A stretch of 54,530 nucleotides of DNA from Chloroflexi bacterium AL-N1 (GTDB lineage Bacteria > Chloroflexota > Chloroflexia > Chloroflexales > Roseiflexaceae): assembly GCA_013122435.1 (NCBI GenBank), contig WYDT01000047.1, forward strand, positions 1 through 54,530, written 5' to 3'. Made by a program: the position numbers and the translations under genes. Shown piece by piece: positions 19,420-28,613 of this stretch (within the stretch, counting starts at the first letter, position 1; the number at the start of each line of letters is the position of its first letter). The notes under the pieces are model-generated. The model worked only from the letters and a program-made list of their open reading frames with translations, ran no database searches and was not told where the DNA came from.

Positions 19420-20346
19420 TTAATTTACCGCAGATCGTGACATTGTCCCAATGTGTTGATGCCCACATAGATTGTGGTGTTGTTCTTTTACACAGTCAAT
19501 AAAAGCCTGACTGGTATGGCTCAGTGTGCGGCCAGAATGCCACGCGGCAACGATATGGCGTGTCGGCTGTTCGTCTCTGACGGGCAGATACACACATGTA
19601 TGCGATGGATCAGTTAAGGCCAACATTTCTGGTACCAGTGAGATGCCCATACCAAGACGAACACAATGCTGAACAGTCGTGAGTTGAGCATTCTGACAGA
19701 CGACAACGGGAAAAATATTTCTCGTGTAGCAGAACGATTCAACCTGTTCACCTAAACAATGTTCTTGATCAAGCGCAATAAATGGGAATTGTTCAATTTC
19801 GTTGGTCGAAATCGAGCTGCGCTGCGCCAATGGATGATTCCATGGTAAAGCAACCAGAAATGGTTCAGTAAACAGTGGCTTGGTCAGCACCGTTTTGTTT
19901 TTGATTGGCAAACTCACAATACAAAGATCGATGGTGCCATCAACCAGCATCTGGACTAATGTTTCAGTTACGGCTTCTTGAATGATAATCTTTGTATCGG
20001 GATGATGTTGGTTGAATTGATAGAGCGAATTAGGCAACAGAAACGGTGCAATAGTTGGGAGGATACCCACTGCAAGTTGCCCTAGATGAGGCGTGTCGGT
20101 GACTTCTATTTTGATCGTGTCAACTGAAGCAAGAATTGATCTGGCGTGTGGCAAGAGTTTGCGCGCAGCATCCGTGAGTGCCACCGTTCGACCGAGTCGG
20201 TCAAAGAGCGTGACACCAAGCTCATGTTCCAATTTCACGATTTGTTGGCTCAATGATGGTTGCGCGACGTTGCAATGTTGTGCAGCACGCCGAAACCCCC
20301 CTGTTTCAGCCACCGCAATAAAATAACGGAGTTGATGAAGCTCCAT
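19420..20346 (-). CDS. oxyR: OxyR-type LysR peroxide sensor
   Basis: 308 residues: an N-terminal LysR winged helix (MELHQLRYFIAVAETGGFRRAA, SLSQQIVKLEHELGVTLFDRLGR) and a periplasmic-binding-like effector domain. The two redox cysteines of OxyR are present with the correct spacing (HCLGEQVESFC, Cys197 and Cys206, matching Cys199/Cys208 of E. coli). It should form a disulfide on peroxide exposure and activate the divergent catalase and katG genes. This context strongly supports the call over a generic LysR protein. Confidence 0.9.
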   Translation of the reverse strand: MELHQLRYFIAVAETGGFRRAAQHCNVAQPSLSQQIVKLEHELGVTLFDRLGRTVALTDAARKLLPHARSILASVDTIKIEVTDTPHLGQLAVGILPTIAPFLLPNSLYQFNQHHPDTKIIIQEAVTETLVQMLVDGTIDLCIVSLPIKNKTVLTKPLFTEPFLVALPWNHPLAQRSSISTNEIEQFPFIALDQEHCLGEQVESFCYTRNIFPVVVCQNAQLTTVQHCVRLGMGISLVPEMLALTDPSHTCVYLPVRDEQPTRHIVAAWHSGRTLSHTSQAFIDCVKEQHHNLCGHQHIGTMSRSAVN

Positions 20347-20727
20347 AGAACCTTCTTTGATAGTTCCTGCCTATCGTGACCGTAGGCAATACATATTTGA
20401 TTTCCATTAATATATAGTTTATCATCTGTTTGTCCTTTCAGCCAGTACAAAAATAAGTGTGGATGTGCTTTCTTTAGGTTTGTTTCCTCCCTGTAAGATC
20501 TGTGGTCAAAAGGGTGCAGATTTCTCGAAACTCATCGTTTTGTAAAGAACTGACCAGACCTATTGATACGTAGTAATGTATATTCCACGTAAAAAGTAAT
20601 ACTATCAAATGTCTATAATTATGGCCGTTAGAATGTAAGCAACGTTGCTATAGATATTGATAGGTTTGTTAATCAAGATGTATTGGTTCTTTTAGATTAT
20701 TAAAACGTTAACATGGAGGTTGCGTCA
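20347..20727. promoter_or_regulatory. oxyR-katG intergenic control region
   Basis: An AT-rich 381-base divergent region with several ATAG/CTAT-like half sites around 20560-20670, compatible with OxyR binding. I could not define a single operator or promoter pair with confidence. Confidence 0.4.
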
Positions 20728-20871
20728 ATGATCGAAAACAAAAAGCTGACCACGTCCAGCGGTGAATCGGTTGGTGGTAATCAAAATTCATTAACAGCAG
20801 GTCCACGTGAGACTTTGTTACACCAAAATTATTTTTTGATTGAAAAACTTGCACACTATCTGAAAGGATAA
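20728..20871 (+). pseudogene. Truncated N-terminus of a monofunctional catalase (katA-like)
   Basis: A 47-codon frame beginning MIENKKLTTSSGESVGGNQ and continuing NSLTAGPRETLL...FLIEKLAHYL, clearly the conserved first 45 or so residues of clade-3 heme catalases (NKKLTTSSGxPVxDNQNSLTAGPRGPxLLQDxxLIEKLAHF). It then ends KG-stop before any heme-binding or catalytic residue. TGGAGG upstream gives it a ribosome site. Its TAA lies 11 bases before the katG ATG with GGAGA between, so it could act as a leader cistron for katG. It is otherwise a deletion scar showing that katG took the place of a katA gene. Confidence 0.8.
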
Positions 20872-20882
20872 GGAGAACAGAG

Positions 20883-23147
20883 ATGAATGAAGATAGCAAA
20901 TGCCCGGTAACGAACGGAACGTACAAACAAGTAGGCGGCAGAGGAACATCAAATCAGGACTGGTGGCCGAACCAGCTGCGGCTGGACATCCTGCACCAGC
21001 ATTCCGCTAAGTCCAATCCAATGGGCGAAGATTTTAACTACGCCGAGGAGTTCAAGAGCCTCGATCTGGCAGATGTGAAAGAGGATCTCGCAACGCTGAT
21101 GACCGACTCTCAGGACTGGTGGCCGGCGGACTTCGGTCACTACGGGCCGCTGTTCATCCGCATGGCCTGGCACAGCGCCGGTACGTACCGCATCGGTGAT
21201 GGTCGCGGCGGTGGCGGCAGGGGGCAGCAGCGCTTTGCGCCGCTCAACAGTTGGCCAGACAACGTCAGCCTGGACAAGGCGCGTCGGCTGCTCTGGCCGA
21301 TCAAACAGAAATACGGCCAGAAGATCTCCTGGGCTGATCTGATGATCCTTGCTGGTAACGTCGCGCTGGAAACGATGGGTTTCAAAACCTTCGGTTTTGC
21401 TGGTGGTCGCGAGGACGTCTGGGAGCCGGATCAGGACGTCTACTGGGGTCGGGAAACGACATGGCTGGGTGGCGACAAGCGCTATTCCCGCGGCTCGGAG
21501 GGGGTCAAGGGTGAGGGCGTACTCGTCTCCGATGATAATGCCGATGGCCAAGCCCACTCCCGCGACCTCGAGAATCCGCTTGCTGCCGTGCAGATGGGAC
21601 TGATCTATGTCAACCCGGAAGGACCGGATGGCAACCCGGATCCGATCGCGGCGGTCAAGGATATCCGTGAGACATTCGCCCGCATGGCCATGAACGACGA
21701 AGAGACGGTTGCGCTCATCGCTGGGGGGCACACCTTCGGCAAAAGCCACGGCGCTGGACCAGCAACCCATGTGGGGCTCGAGCCCGAGGCAGCAGGCATC
21801 GAAGAGCAAGGTCTCGGCTGGAACAGCAGCTTTGGCACCGGCAAGGGCGGTGACACGATCACCAGTGGTTTGGAGGTTACCTGGACCACCACGCCAACGA
21901 AGTGGAGCAACAACTATTTCGAGAACCTGTTTGGCTATGAATGGGAACTGACGAAGAGCCCGGCTGGTGCACATCAGTGGCAACCGAAGGATGGCGCTGG
22001 TGCCGACACAATTCCAGATGCCCACGACCCATCCAAGCGTCACGCGCCAACCATGCTGACCACTGACCTTTCCTTAAGGTTCGACCCAGTCTACGAGAAG
22101 ATCTCACGGCGCTTCATGGAGAATCCGGATGAGTTCGCGGACGCCTTCGCTCGTGCCTGGTTCAAGCTGACACACCGCGATATGGGTCCACGTGCACGCT
22201 ATCTTGGCCCGGAGGTTCCTGCTGAAGAGCTCATCTGGCAGGACCCGATTCCTGAAGTCAATCACAAACTGATCGATGCACAGGACATCGCCTCGCTCAA
22301 GAACAACGTGCTGTCATCTGGACTGACGGTGTCACAGCTCGTTTCGACTGCCTGGGCAGCAGCCTCCACCTTCCGTGGCTCCGACAAGCGCGGCGGTGCG
22401 AACGGCGCACACATTCGCCTCGCGCCACAGAAGGACTGGGAAGTCAATCAACCAGCCCAATTGAAAACTGTGCTTCAGACCCTTGAGGGAATCCAAAAGG
22501 AGTTCAATAACGCGCAGTCCGGTGGTAAAAAGGTTTCACTTGCTGACATGATTGTCTTGGGTGGCTGTGCAGGTATCGAGCAAGCTGCGAAGAATGCTGG
22601 TCACGATGTGACTGTTCCCTTCACGCCAGGACGCATGGATGCCTCGCAGGAGCAAACCGATGTGGAGTCATTCGACGCACTCGAACCAGCTGCAGATGGG
22701 TTCCGTAACTACCTCAAAGCCAAATACACCGTATCGGCAGAGGAACTGTTGCTTGATCGTGCACAACTGCTGACGCTGACCGCCCCTGAGATGACGCTTC
22801 TCATTGGCGGTATGCGGGTTTTAAATGCCAACTTCGGACAGTCGCAGCATGGCGTCTTCACCAAACGGCCAGAGACGCTTACCAACGACTTCTTCGTGAA
22901 TCTGCTGGACATGAGCATCACGTGGAAGGCAACAGCAAAAGACAATAACGTGTTCGAGGGTCGTGATCGCGCAACGGGTGAACTCAAGTGGACCGGCACC
23001 CGCGTCGACCTCGTCTTTGGTTCGAACTCCCACCTGCGGGCCCTGGCAGAAGTCTACGCATGTGACGACTCTCAAGAGAAGTTCGTGCACGACTTTGTGA
23101 CCGTATGGAACAAAGTAATGAACCTCGACCGTTTCGACCTCGCTTGA
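20883..23147 (+). CDS. katG: Catalase-peroxidase
   Basis: 754 residues, full length for the two-domain KatG enzyme that removes hydrogen peroxide by catalase and peroxidase activity. Distal-side Arg93, Trp96 and His97 (FIRMAWHSAGTYR), the proximal heme ligand His283 (GGHTFGKSHG), and the covalent Trp96-Tyr242-Met268 adduct residues (LIYVNPEGP; FARMAMND) are all present. The C-terminal half is the usual duplicated domain without heme. GC content and codon use appear higher than in the neighbours, so transfer is likely. The gene follows a catalase remnant and faces oxyR, its presumed activator. Confidence 0.97.
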   Translation: MNEDSKCPVTNGTYKQVGGRGTSNQDWWPNQLRLDILHQHSAKSNPMGEDFNYAEEFKSLDLADVKEDLATLMTDSQDWWPADFGHYGPLFIRMAWHSAGTYRIGDGRGGGGRGQQRFAPLNSWPDNVSLDKARRLLWPIKQKYGQKISWADLMILAGNVALETMGFKTFGFAGGREDVWEPDQDVYWGRETTWLGGDKRYSRGSEGVKGEGVLVSDDNADGQAHSRDLENPLAAVQMGLIYVNPEGPDGNPDPIAAVKDIRETFARMAMNDEETVALIAGGHTFGKSHGAGPATHVGLEPEAAGIEEQGLGWNSSFGTGKGGDTITSGLEVTWTTTPTKWSNNYFENLFGYEWELTKSPAGAHQWQPKDGAGADTIPDAHDPSKRHAPTMLTTDLSLRFDPVYEKISRRFMENPDEFADAFARAWFKLTHRDMGPRARYLGPEVPAEELIWQDPIPEVNHKLIDAQDIASLKNNVLSSGLTVSQLVSTAWAAASTFRGSDKRGGANGAHIRLAPQKDWEVNQPAQLKTVLQTLEGIQKEFNNAQSGGKKVSLADMIVLGGCAGIEQAAKNAGHDVTVPFTPGRMDASQEQTDVESFDALEPAADGFRNYLKAKYTVSAEELLLDRAQLLTLTAPEMTLLIGGMRVLNANFGQSQHGVFTKRPETLTNDFFVNLLDMSITWKATAKDNNVFEGRDRATGELKWTGTRVDLVFGSNSHLRALAEVYACDDSQEKFVHDFVTVWNKVMNLDRFDLA

Positions 23148-23232
23148 TCGGTAAGTGAACGTCTTCGACAGCTTCTGACACGGCGATAAAAGCGGTAGGT
23201 GCTAAGTAACCTAACGAGAGCGTTGTTTGTAG

Positions 23233-23266
23233 AAGAGTGGTGTCATCGTACACCACTCTTTTTTTG
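23233..23266 (+). terminator. Rho-independent terminator of katG
   Basis: AAGAGTGGTGT (23233-23243) pairs with ACACCACTCTT (23250-23260), an 11-bp stem with a 6-base loop followed by seven T. A textbook terminator 85 bases after katG. Confidence 0.92.
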
Positions 23267-23460
23267 TCCCCGGTGAGACGTTCCTTCAACCTCGTTACAC
23301 ACAATTACAGACAACACATTCTTGGATTTTATCGACCTGATGATATGAAGATTTCTCATGATGAGCAGATGTCTACTGACATTTTGAGTCGTTCGTCCCA
23401 ACACATGGGTAACCGAAAGTCTAAAGGATGGTCTTACCTAAACAGATGGTTATTTCGCTC

Positions 23461-23512
23461 TTGACAATTATAGAATAATATTCTATTCTTAATGTATAGA
23501 ACGATATTCTAT
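23461..23512 (+). promoter_or_regulatory. Promoter with two tandem TetR-type operators
   Basis: TTGACA (23461-23466) and TATTCT (23484-23489) are spaced by 17 bases. Two near-identical 17-bp palindromes of the form ATAGAAxxATATTCTAT lie at 23470-23486 (between the boxes) and 23496-23512 (after the -10). They are probably bound by the TetR protein encoded second in this operon, giving negative autoregulation. Confidence 0.8.
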
Positions 23513-23527
23513 TTTAAGGAAATGTAC

Positions 23528-23992
23528 ATGTCAAAACAGCGAACACTCCAGCTTGATCATCAACACAACATTGTAAATACAGATACGCCAATATCTGAGC
23601 CAACGAAAGCGCAAAAAAAGATCCATAGAGGTTCGCTTTGGACTGGGCCAGGAGTATTACTTCGCTTGGAAGGGCTCATGCTTTTAACGATGGCAAGCTA
23701 CTTCTATGCACAATATGGCGCAGGATGGTTGTTCTTCGGTCTGTTTATACTAGCCCCAGATCTGTCGATGGTAGGCTATATTGCAAACCCTCGTGTAGGA
23801 GCCATCATCTACAATATCTTTCACACCTACGTATTACCAACGATCCTGATCGTATCTGGTATTGTCATCGGGAGCAGTCTGATGATATCGCTCGCACTCA
23901 TCTGGTTTGCACATATTGGTATGGATCGTCTTTTCGGATATGGGTTAAAATATATGAGTGCCTTCAAAAACACCCATCTTAACAGAGTATAA
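23528..23992 (+). CDS. DUF4260-family membrane protein
   Basis: 154 residues. A hydrophilic N-terminal arm of about 40 residues is followed by about four hydrophobic segments with the DUF4260 pattern (LLRLEGLMLLTMASYFYAQYGAGWLFFGLFILAPDLSMVGYIANPRVGAIIYNIFHTY). Function unknown. AAGGAA precedes the ATG at 23528. The TetR gene follows after three bases, so the two form a tight operon under the tandem operators at 23470-23512. Confidence 0.85.
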   Translation: MSKQRTLQLDHQHNIVNTDTPISEPTKAQKKIHRGSLWTGPGVLLRLEGLMLLTMASYFYAQYGAGWLFFGLFILAPDLSMVGYIANPRVGAIIYNIFHTYVLPTILIVSGIVIGSSLMISLALIWFAHIGMDRLFGYGLKYMSAFKNTHLNRV

Positions 23993-23995
23993 TTT

Positions 23996-24637
23996 ATGCC
24001 ATATCGTATGACTGAACAGGGGCGGCAGCGGCGGGCTGAACGGCGTTCTACTATTCTTGCTGCTGCCCGAGAGCTTTTTATTGCCCAGGGCTATGAGGCG
24101 ACAACGATGCAACAGGTGGTTCGTGCGGCGGGGACATCTATCGGAAATTGTTATTTCTACTTTCCGAACAAACACGCCTTATTGCTGGCACTGGTCGACG
24201 ATCTGAGTGATCAGATTGGTGCTGCATTCGATCAGGTAACTCAACAGACACCTGATGGACCTGAACAATTAGCAATAGCGGTGTATGCTGCTGTGACAGC
24301 ACTACTCAGGCAGGCAGATATGGCACGTCTCCTGCTTATAGAGACCGTTCAACCTGATGTTCAAGAACGGATCACTGCACAGTTTATCGGACGAACAAAA
24401 CGCTTTTTTGAGGCACATCCACATCTATCGAGTGATATACCTCCTACCTTGATCGCTCACGCATGGCAAGGGTCCATTTTCTACATAGTGCGTGGGGCAC
24501 TTGAAGGGAAACTCTCTGCTGATCCCGAAGTGATCGGGCCATTTTTGGTACGCTGGAATCTTCAGGCACTTGGTCTATCCCAAACAGCCATTGATGCGGC
24601 AGTAGAGTCGATCACAAACTGGCCAGTACAGCGCTGA
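23996..24637 (+). CDS. TetR-family regulator of the DUF4260 operon
   Basis: 213 residues with an N-terminal HTH (ILAAARELFIAQGYEATTMQQVVRAAGTSIGNCYFYFPNKHALLLAL, about residues 19-66) and a variable helical ligand domain. It is translated almost directly after the membrane protein gene. The paired palindromes upstream of that gene are its likely binding sites. Confidence 0.9.
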   Translation: MPYRMTEQGRQRRAERRSTILAAARELFIAQGYEATTMQQVVRAAGTSIGNCYFYFPNKHALLLALVDDLSDQIGAAFDQVTQQTPDGPEQLAIAVYAAVTALLRQADMARLLLIETVQPDVQERITAQFIGRTKRFFEAHPHLSSDIPPTLIAHAWQGSIFYIVRGALEGKLSADPEVIGPFLVRWNLQALGLSQTAIDAAVESITNWPVQR

Positions 24638-24676
24638 TCAGTTTGTGATCATATTTATCCTGATAATGTGCTCAGG

Positions 24677-26113
24677 TCAGGTAATCATTTGATCTGCCGG
24701 TAAGTTCTGGAGATCAGCCCATGGTGAGCGCATGGCACCGCTGCGAAGCTGACGGCCAAGGCGGAAGGCCAGCACCAGGAGGATCGCCACTACAAGTGCC
24801 CCCAGTGATGCGTTGTACACCATGGTATAGCCAAAGAGCACATTTCCTGACTGTTGCTGAGCAATATCACGCGCAAGACCACCACCGATGGTGCCAAATC
24901 CCTGGGCGAGAGCTTGCATAATGCCCCAGAGTCCGAGGAACAAACCAGTATGATTACGGTCGGCAAGCATCATCACCAAGGCAATACTGGCAACAATAAA
25001 CATGCCTCGCCCCATCCCGATCATCCAGACCCCCGCTCGGAATGTGTTCACCAGCCGATCTGGCCCCGCATAGCCCACCACCAAAAAGCCAAGCGCTCCG
25101 ATAGCACACCCCAGATAGATCGGGACGATTGGTGAGAACTTGCGCCACAACATCCATCCAGCCATAATAATTGAAACAAACATAGCGGCACCCCACCACG
25201 CAGTAAGCTGGGTTGTAGCACTGACACTCATGTCCAGCACCTGTCCGCCATACGGTTCAAGTAACACATCGTGGGTGGCAAATGCGGTAGTTGCGACGAA
25301 AAGCACGATAAAGAGCTTACGCAATGATGACTGGCCAGCAAGCATGCGGAGTGACTCACCGAGCGATGTACGGACACGCACCGTATCAAGTGGAGCATCA
25401 ATGATACCATCAGGTCGCAGGCGTTCTTTGTTCCAGAGCGAAACAAAGGTGAGGAAGATAAATGTGACTGCCGAGCCTTGCATAACACGAATAAGTTGCA
25501 CATGGCTGTATTCCACCAGTAACGAACCAATGATCAGCGAGCCAACCACGGTCCCCAGCACAAGCAAGGTCCACAAGACTGCCAGCACACGCCCTCGTTC
25601 TTTCGGAGGTGTAATATCGCTGACCGTTGCCAGGTAGGTCGTCTCTACCATATTCACCCCAATACCATACACCAGAAAGATCAGCACGCAGACAAACAGA
25701 GCGGGCCAGAAGGACAAACTGCCATTTCCACCAAGCAGAATAAGCGAGAAGGGCACACAGGCAAGGCCACCATACGTCATCATCGCACCAAGTACTGTGT
25801 AGGGAAGGCGCCATTGTCCTTCCGCACGACGTTGGTCAGTATGGAAACCGATGAGTGCACGTACAGGCGAGACAAAATAGTGAATGGCGATCAAAGAACC
25901 GACGGCAACGGCAGGAATGGCAAGCTCATCAATCAATACACGGTTAAGCGTGCCAGTGATTGGCGCAAGCGAAAGCCCCATACCAAACTGGAATAAACCA
26001 AGACGCAATACGCCTAACCAAAAACGCACCTGTTCATGTTGATCGAACCAATCTGCAATAGCCTGCATAGATCTTGCCAGCATCTGGGATAGAAATCTGG
26101 CTCCTGTGGACAT
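24677..26113 (-). CDS. PucC/BCD-family MFS transporter
   Basis: About 478 residues from MSTGARFLSQ, with twelve predicted membrane helices. The N-terminal LGVLRLGLFQFGMGLSLAPITGTLNRVLIDELAIPA, with YFVSPVRALIGFHTDQ, is characteristic of the PucC/LhaA (bacteriochlorophyll delivery) branch of the MFS. No photosynthesis gene is in the window, so the substrate here is unknown and the relation may only be one of ancestry. Confidence 0.75.
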   Translation of the reverse strand: MSTGARFLSQMLARSMQAIADWFDQHEQVRFWLGVLRLGLFQFGMGLSLAPITGTLNRVLIDELAIPAVAVGSLIAIHYFVSPVRALIGFHTDQRRAEGQWRLPYTVLGAMMTYGGLACVPFSLILLGGNGSLSFWPALFVCVLIFLVYGIGVNMVETTYLATVSDITPPKERGRVLAVLWTLLVLGTVVGSLIIGSLLVEYSHVQLIRVMQGSAVTFIFLTFVSLWNKERLRPDGIIDAPLDTVRVRTSLGESLRMLAGQSSLRKLFIVLFVATTAFATHDVLLEPYGGQVLDMSVSATTQLTAWWGAAMFVSIIMAGWMLWRKFSPIVPIYLGCAIGALGFLVVGYAGPDRLVNTFRAGVWMIGMGRGMFIVASIALVMMLADRNHTGLFLGLWGIMQALAQGFGTIGGGLARDIAQQQSGNVLFGYTMVYNASLGALVVAILLVLAFRLGRQLRSGAMRSPWADLQNLPADQMIT

Positions 26114-26398
26114 AGTGAGGCCTCCTCGTGTGTCTGGCACGTCACACGCGCACAGAGGAAAAGCTTGGTCCTTAAAGTACTCATTTCCTGTTGCGGAAAA
26201 GCTGTGTAAACTTATGTAACATACTCATCGCTGAATGTCAACAACGGGCTGTAGTTCACACGGTAAAATATTTGTTGTTTACGGAGAGTGCCTTTACAAT
26301 GTGGCTGAACCATAAAACTTTAGCTGAACACAGTACGTAGTATGACTGTGAAAAGTCCCGACAAACCAATGTATGCCAACACGCTGGAGAGGCCTTGC

Positions 26399-27799
26399 AT
26401 GAATAAACCATATAAAAGCCCAATCACTGCACCATTGGACCCACGAGATCTCGAACCGATTCCACCACCGTCGGGGACGCCTTCATCACATACAGCAACA
26501 TCACCACAGAATATGCGATGGTTAGTCTGGCTGGTAGTCGGTTTAACTGGGCTGCTCTTTGTATTAGGCTGTTTACTCGTAGGACTCTTTCTCGCCTTTC
26601 CCGCGCTCCGCACAGCGGCGGTTGGTTTGATATCATCACCACAACAGCCACAAAATGCAGCACCACCTGAAGCACCGACAGCTCTATCCATGCCTGCACG
26701 ACCACTGGCACTCGAGGAAACATTTGATCAGCCAACCGAACAATGGGATCAATCATCGGCGCAGATTGTGGATGGTGCCTATGAATTACGCCTCGACACC
26801 CCCAACTACGATAGCTATGGGCTGCTGCTAGGTAATGGTAGTCAGGAGTTTACCGGCATTGTTGTTGACTTTGAGATGGCAGTTGACGTGCAACAAACAA
26901 CTGGTCATACAGACTCAGAATATGGTATTCGATTTCGACAAACAGGTCCCGGCGACTATCTGATGTTTTCCATCAGTAGTACGGGATACTATCGATTGGT
27001 GCGTGTACAGAATAACGAGTATGAGTCGGTCATACCCTGGACATTTGACCCACAGATCGAGACTGGTCTGAATGCTATAAACCGGCTAGGTGTTGTTGCA
27101 GAGGGGCGCAACTTGGCGCTATCGATCAATGGCACAGAACTCGCCAACACCACAGACGATAGTCCTGCAGCAGGTCAACTAACATTAGGGATCGCCACAT
27201 TTGATGAAGGTGGTAGTATCGTACGTTTCGACAATGTCGAGGGACAGGCAGGCGCCTTCGATCTTGCCGAAAACTTTAGCGATCCTACCACAGCACAATG
27301 GAGTACCGGAAGCACACTGATCGTCGATGGGGCCTATGAGATTGCAACTGATGGTGGGGTCATCACATGGCAACAACCATTACCTAATGGCGCCTCAGAG
27401 GTCGGTGATTTTGCACTGGATGTTGAGGTCACATTAGCTGAAGGGAATACTGAAAATGTGCGTTATGGTGTGCTCTTTGGTGACAGTGGCTCATTTGACT
27501 ACTACACCCTCTATCTTCTGCCAGAGGGGGGTATCACGATGAACTACCGCGACAGTAGCGGCGAGTCTGTATCGCTTATTCCACCTGTCGAGGTGCCAGA
27601 GGTGAAACCAGGTGTCAACGAAACCAACCAGATTGGGGTAGCTATCAACGATGGTGTGCTTCGTATCACCATTAACGGTGTAGAACTTACAGAACTCGAA
27701 ACACCCCAACCGATTCGTGGCATGGTTGGTCTCGTCGTTGCCAGTGATCCTGGAAGTCCTGCAAATGTGCGCTTCGACAATTTTCGTCTGGAAGAATAG
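26399..27799 (+). CDS. Membrane-anchored protein with two jelly-roll (LamG/DUF1080-like) domains
   Basis: 466 residues from the ATG at 26399, preferred to 26342 because GGAGAGG lies just upstream. A Pro-rich cytoplasmic segment is followed by one transmembrane helix (WLVWLVVGLTGLLFVLGCLLVGLFLAF, about residues 41-67). Two repeated extracytoplasmic beta-sandwich domains of about 170 residues follow (ALEETFDQPTEQWDQSSAQIVDGAYEL and FDLAENFSDPTTAQWSTGSTLIVDGAYEI), each ending in a VRFDN(V/F) strand. This is the concanavalin-like layout of carbohydrate- or surface-binding modules. The ligand is unknown. Confidence 0.75.
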   Translation: MNKPYKSPITAPLDPRDLEPIPPPSGTPSSHTATSPQNMRWLVWLVVGLTGLLFVLGCLLVGLFLAFPALRTAAVGLISSPQQPQNAAPPEAPTALSMPARPLALEETFDQPTEQWDQSSAQIVDGAYELRLDTPNYDSYGLLLGNGSQEFTGIVVDFEMAVDVQQTTGHTDSEYGIRFRQTGPGDYLMFSISSTGYYRLVRVQNNEYESVIPWTFDPQIETGLNAINRLGVVAEGRNLALSINGTELANTTDDSPAAGQLTLGIATFDEGGSIVRFDNVEGQAGAFDLAENFSDPTTAQWSTGSTLIVDGAYEIATDGGVITWQQPLPNGASEVGDFALDVEVTLAEGNTENVRYGVLFGDSGSFDYYTLYLLPEGGITMNYRDSSGESVSLIPPVEVPEVKPGVNETNQIGVAINDGVLRITINGVELTELETPQPIRGMVGLVVASDPGSPANVRFDNFRLEE

Positions 27800-27820
27800 G
27801 GCAGATTGCCCTCTTCAATT

Positions 27821-28594
27821 TTACTCTGCTACTAACCGCAGAACCTCTTCATGCAGCAAACCATTGGTAGCAATCGCCTCCTCATTGTGAATTGAGGGAG
27901 TGCCATGCCAATCGGTGAACGTACCACCGGCCTCCTGCACGACAGGTAGAAGTGCCGCACAGTCCCACACGCTCATGGCTGGATCGAGCATCACCTCAGC
28001 GCGCCCGGTGGCCACCAGCACATAGCCATAGGCATCGCCCCAGGTACGCTGCATTTTGGTGGCTGCCACCAGACGGCGATACGGGGCTTCACGATTAAAC
28101 GGTGCCATACTCTCGGTATCGGTGGAGAGCAGCAACCCCTCGCTTAGCGTGCTCACCTGCGAGACCTGTGCACGCCGACCATTCCACAGGCATCCCTCAC
28201 CCTGCGCTGCAATGAGGAAATCACCCATCGCGGGAATATTGACGGCTCCCACAACAGATGTTCCTTCTTGCTCTAATCCAACTAATACCGCGTAGAGTGG
28301 CACACCCCGTACAAAAGTCCTGGTACCATCAATCGGGTCAAGAATCCAGCGATGGCTGGCCCCAGAACGGGTCTCACCTTCCTCTTCGCCCAGTATGCTA
28401 TGATGAGGGTAGCGCGCTTCTATCATCTGTCGCATCAATCGTTCGGCCTCACGGTCAGCAATGGTAACAGGTGATTCATCTGCTTTGAAGTCGGTAGTGA
28501 TGGCTGTTTGAAAGTAGCGTAACGTTAATTTACCGGCTTGCCACGCGAGTTCAGCAGCAAAGTCGCGCAGATCATAGAGGTTCTCAGATGCCAT
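27821..28594 (-). CDS. hisN: Histidinol-phosphatase of the inositol-monophosphatase fold
   Basis: 257 residues with the IMPase metal-binding motifs: GEEEG (about residue 70), WILDPIDGTRTFVRGVP (about 85-100) and SVWDCAALLPVVQEAGG (about 205-220). The family includes inositol and histidinol phosphatases. Here it lies 19 bases downstream of a hisC gene on the same strand, which favours histidinol-phosphate hydrolysis, the step after HisC in histidine synthesis. Confidence 0.82.
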   Translation of the reverse strand: MASENLYDLRDFAAELAWQAGKLTLRYFQTAITTDFKADESPVTIADREAERLMRQMIEARYPHHSILGEEEGETRSGASHRWILDPIDGTRTFVRGVPLYAVLVGLEQEGTSVVGAVNIPAMGDFLIAAQGEGCLWNGRRAQVSQVSTLSEGLLLSTDTESMAPFNREAPYRRLVAATKMQRTWGDAYGYVLVATGRAEVMLDPAMSVWDCAALLPVVQEAGGTFTDWHGTPSIHNEEAIATNGLLHEEVLRLVAE

Positions 28595-28613
28595 AAACTC
28601 CTCAGTGTAAAAG

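Noticed and set aside
20949..22043. A 364-codon minus-strand reading frame within katG
   Set aside because: Antisense shadow in GC-rich sequence; katG is complete and conserved on the plus strand.
24677..26113. Evidence of photosynthesis (PucC)
   Set aside because: PucC-like MFS proteins occur outside photosynthesis clusters and no pigment or reaction-centre gene is nearby.
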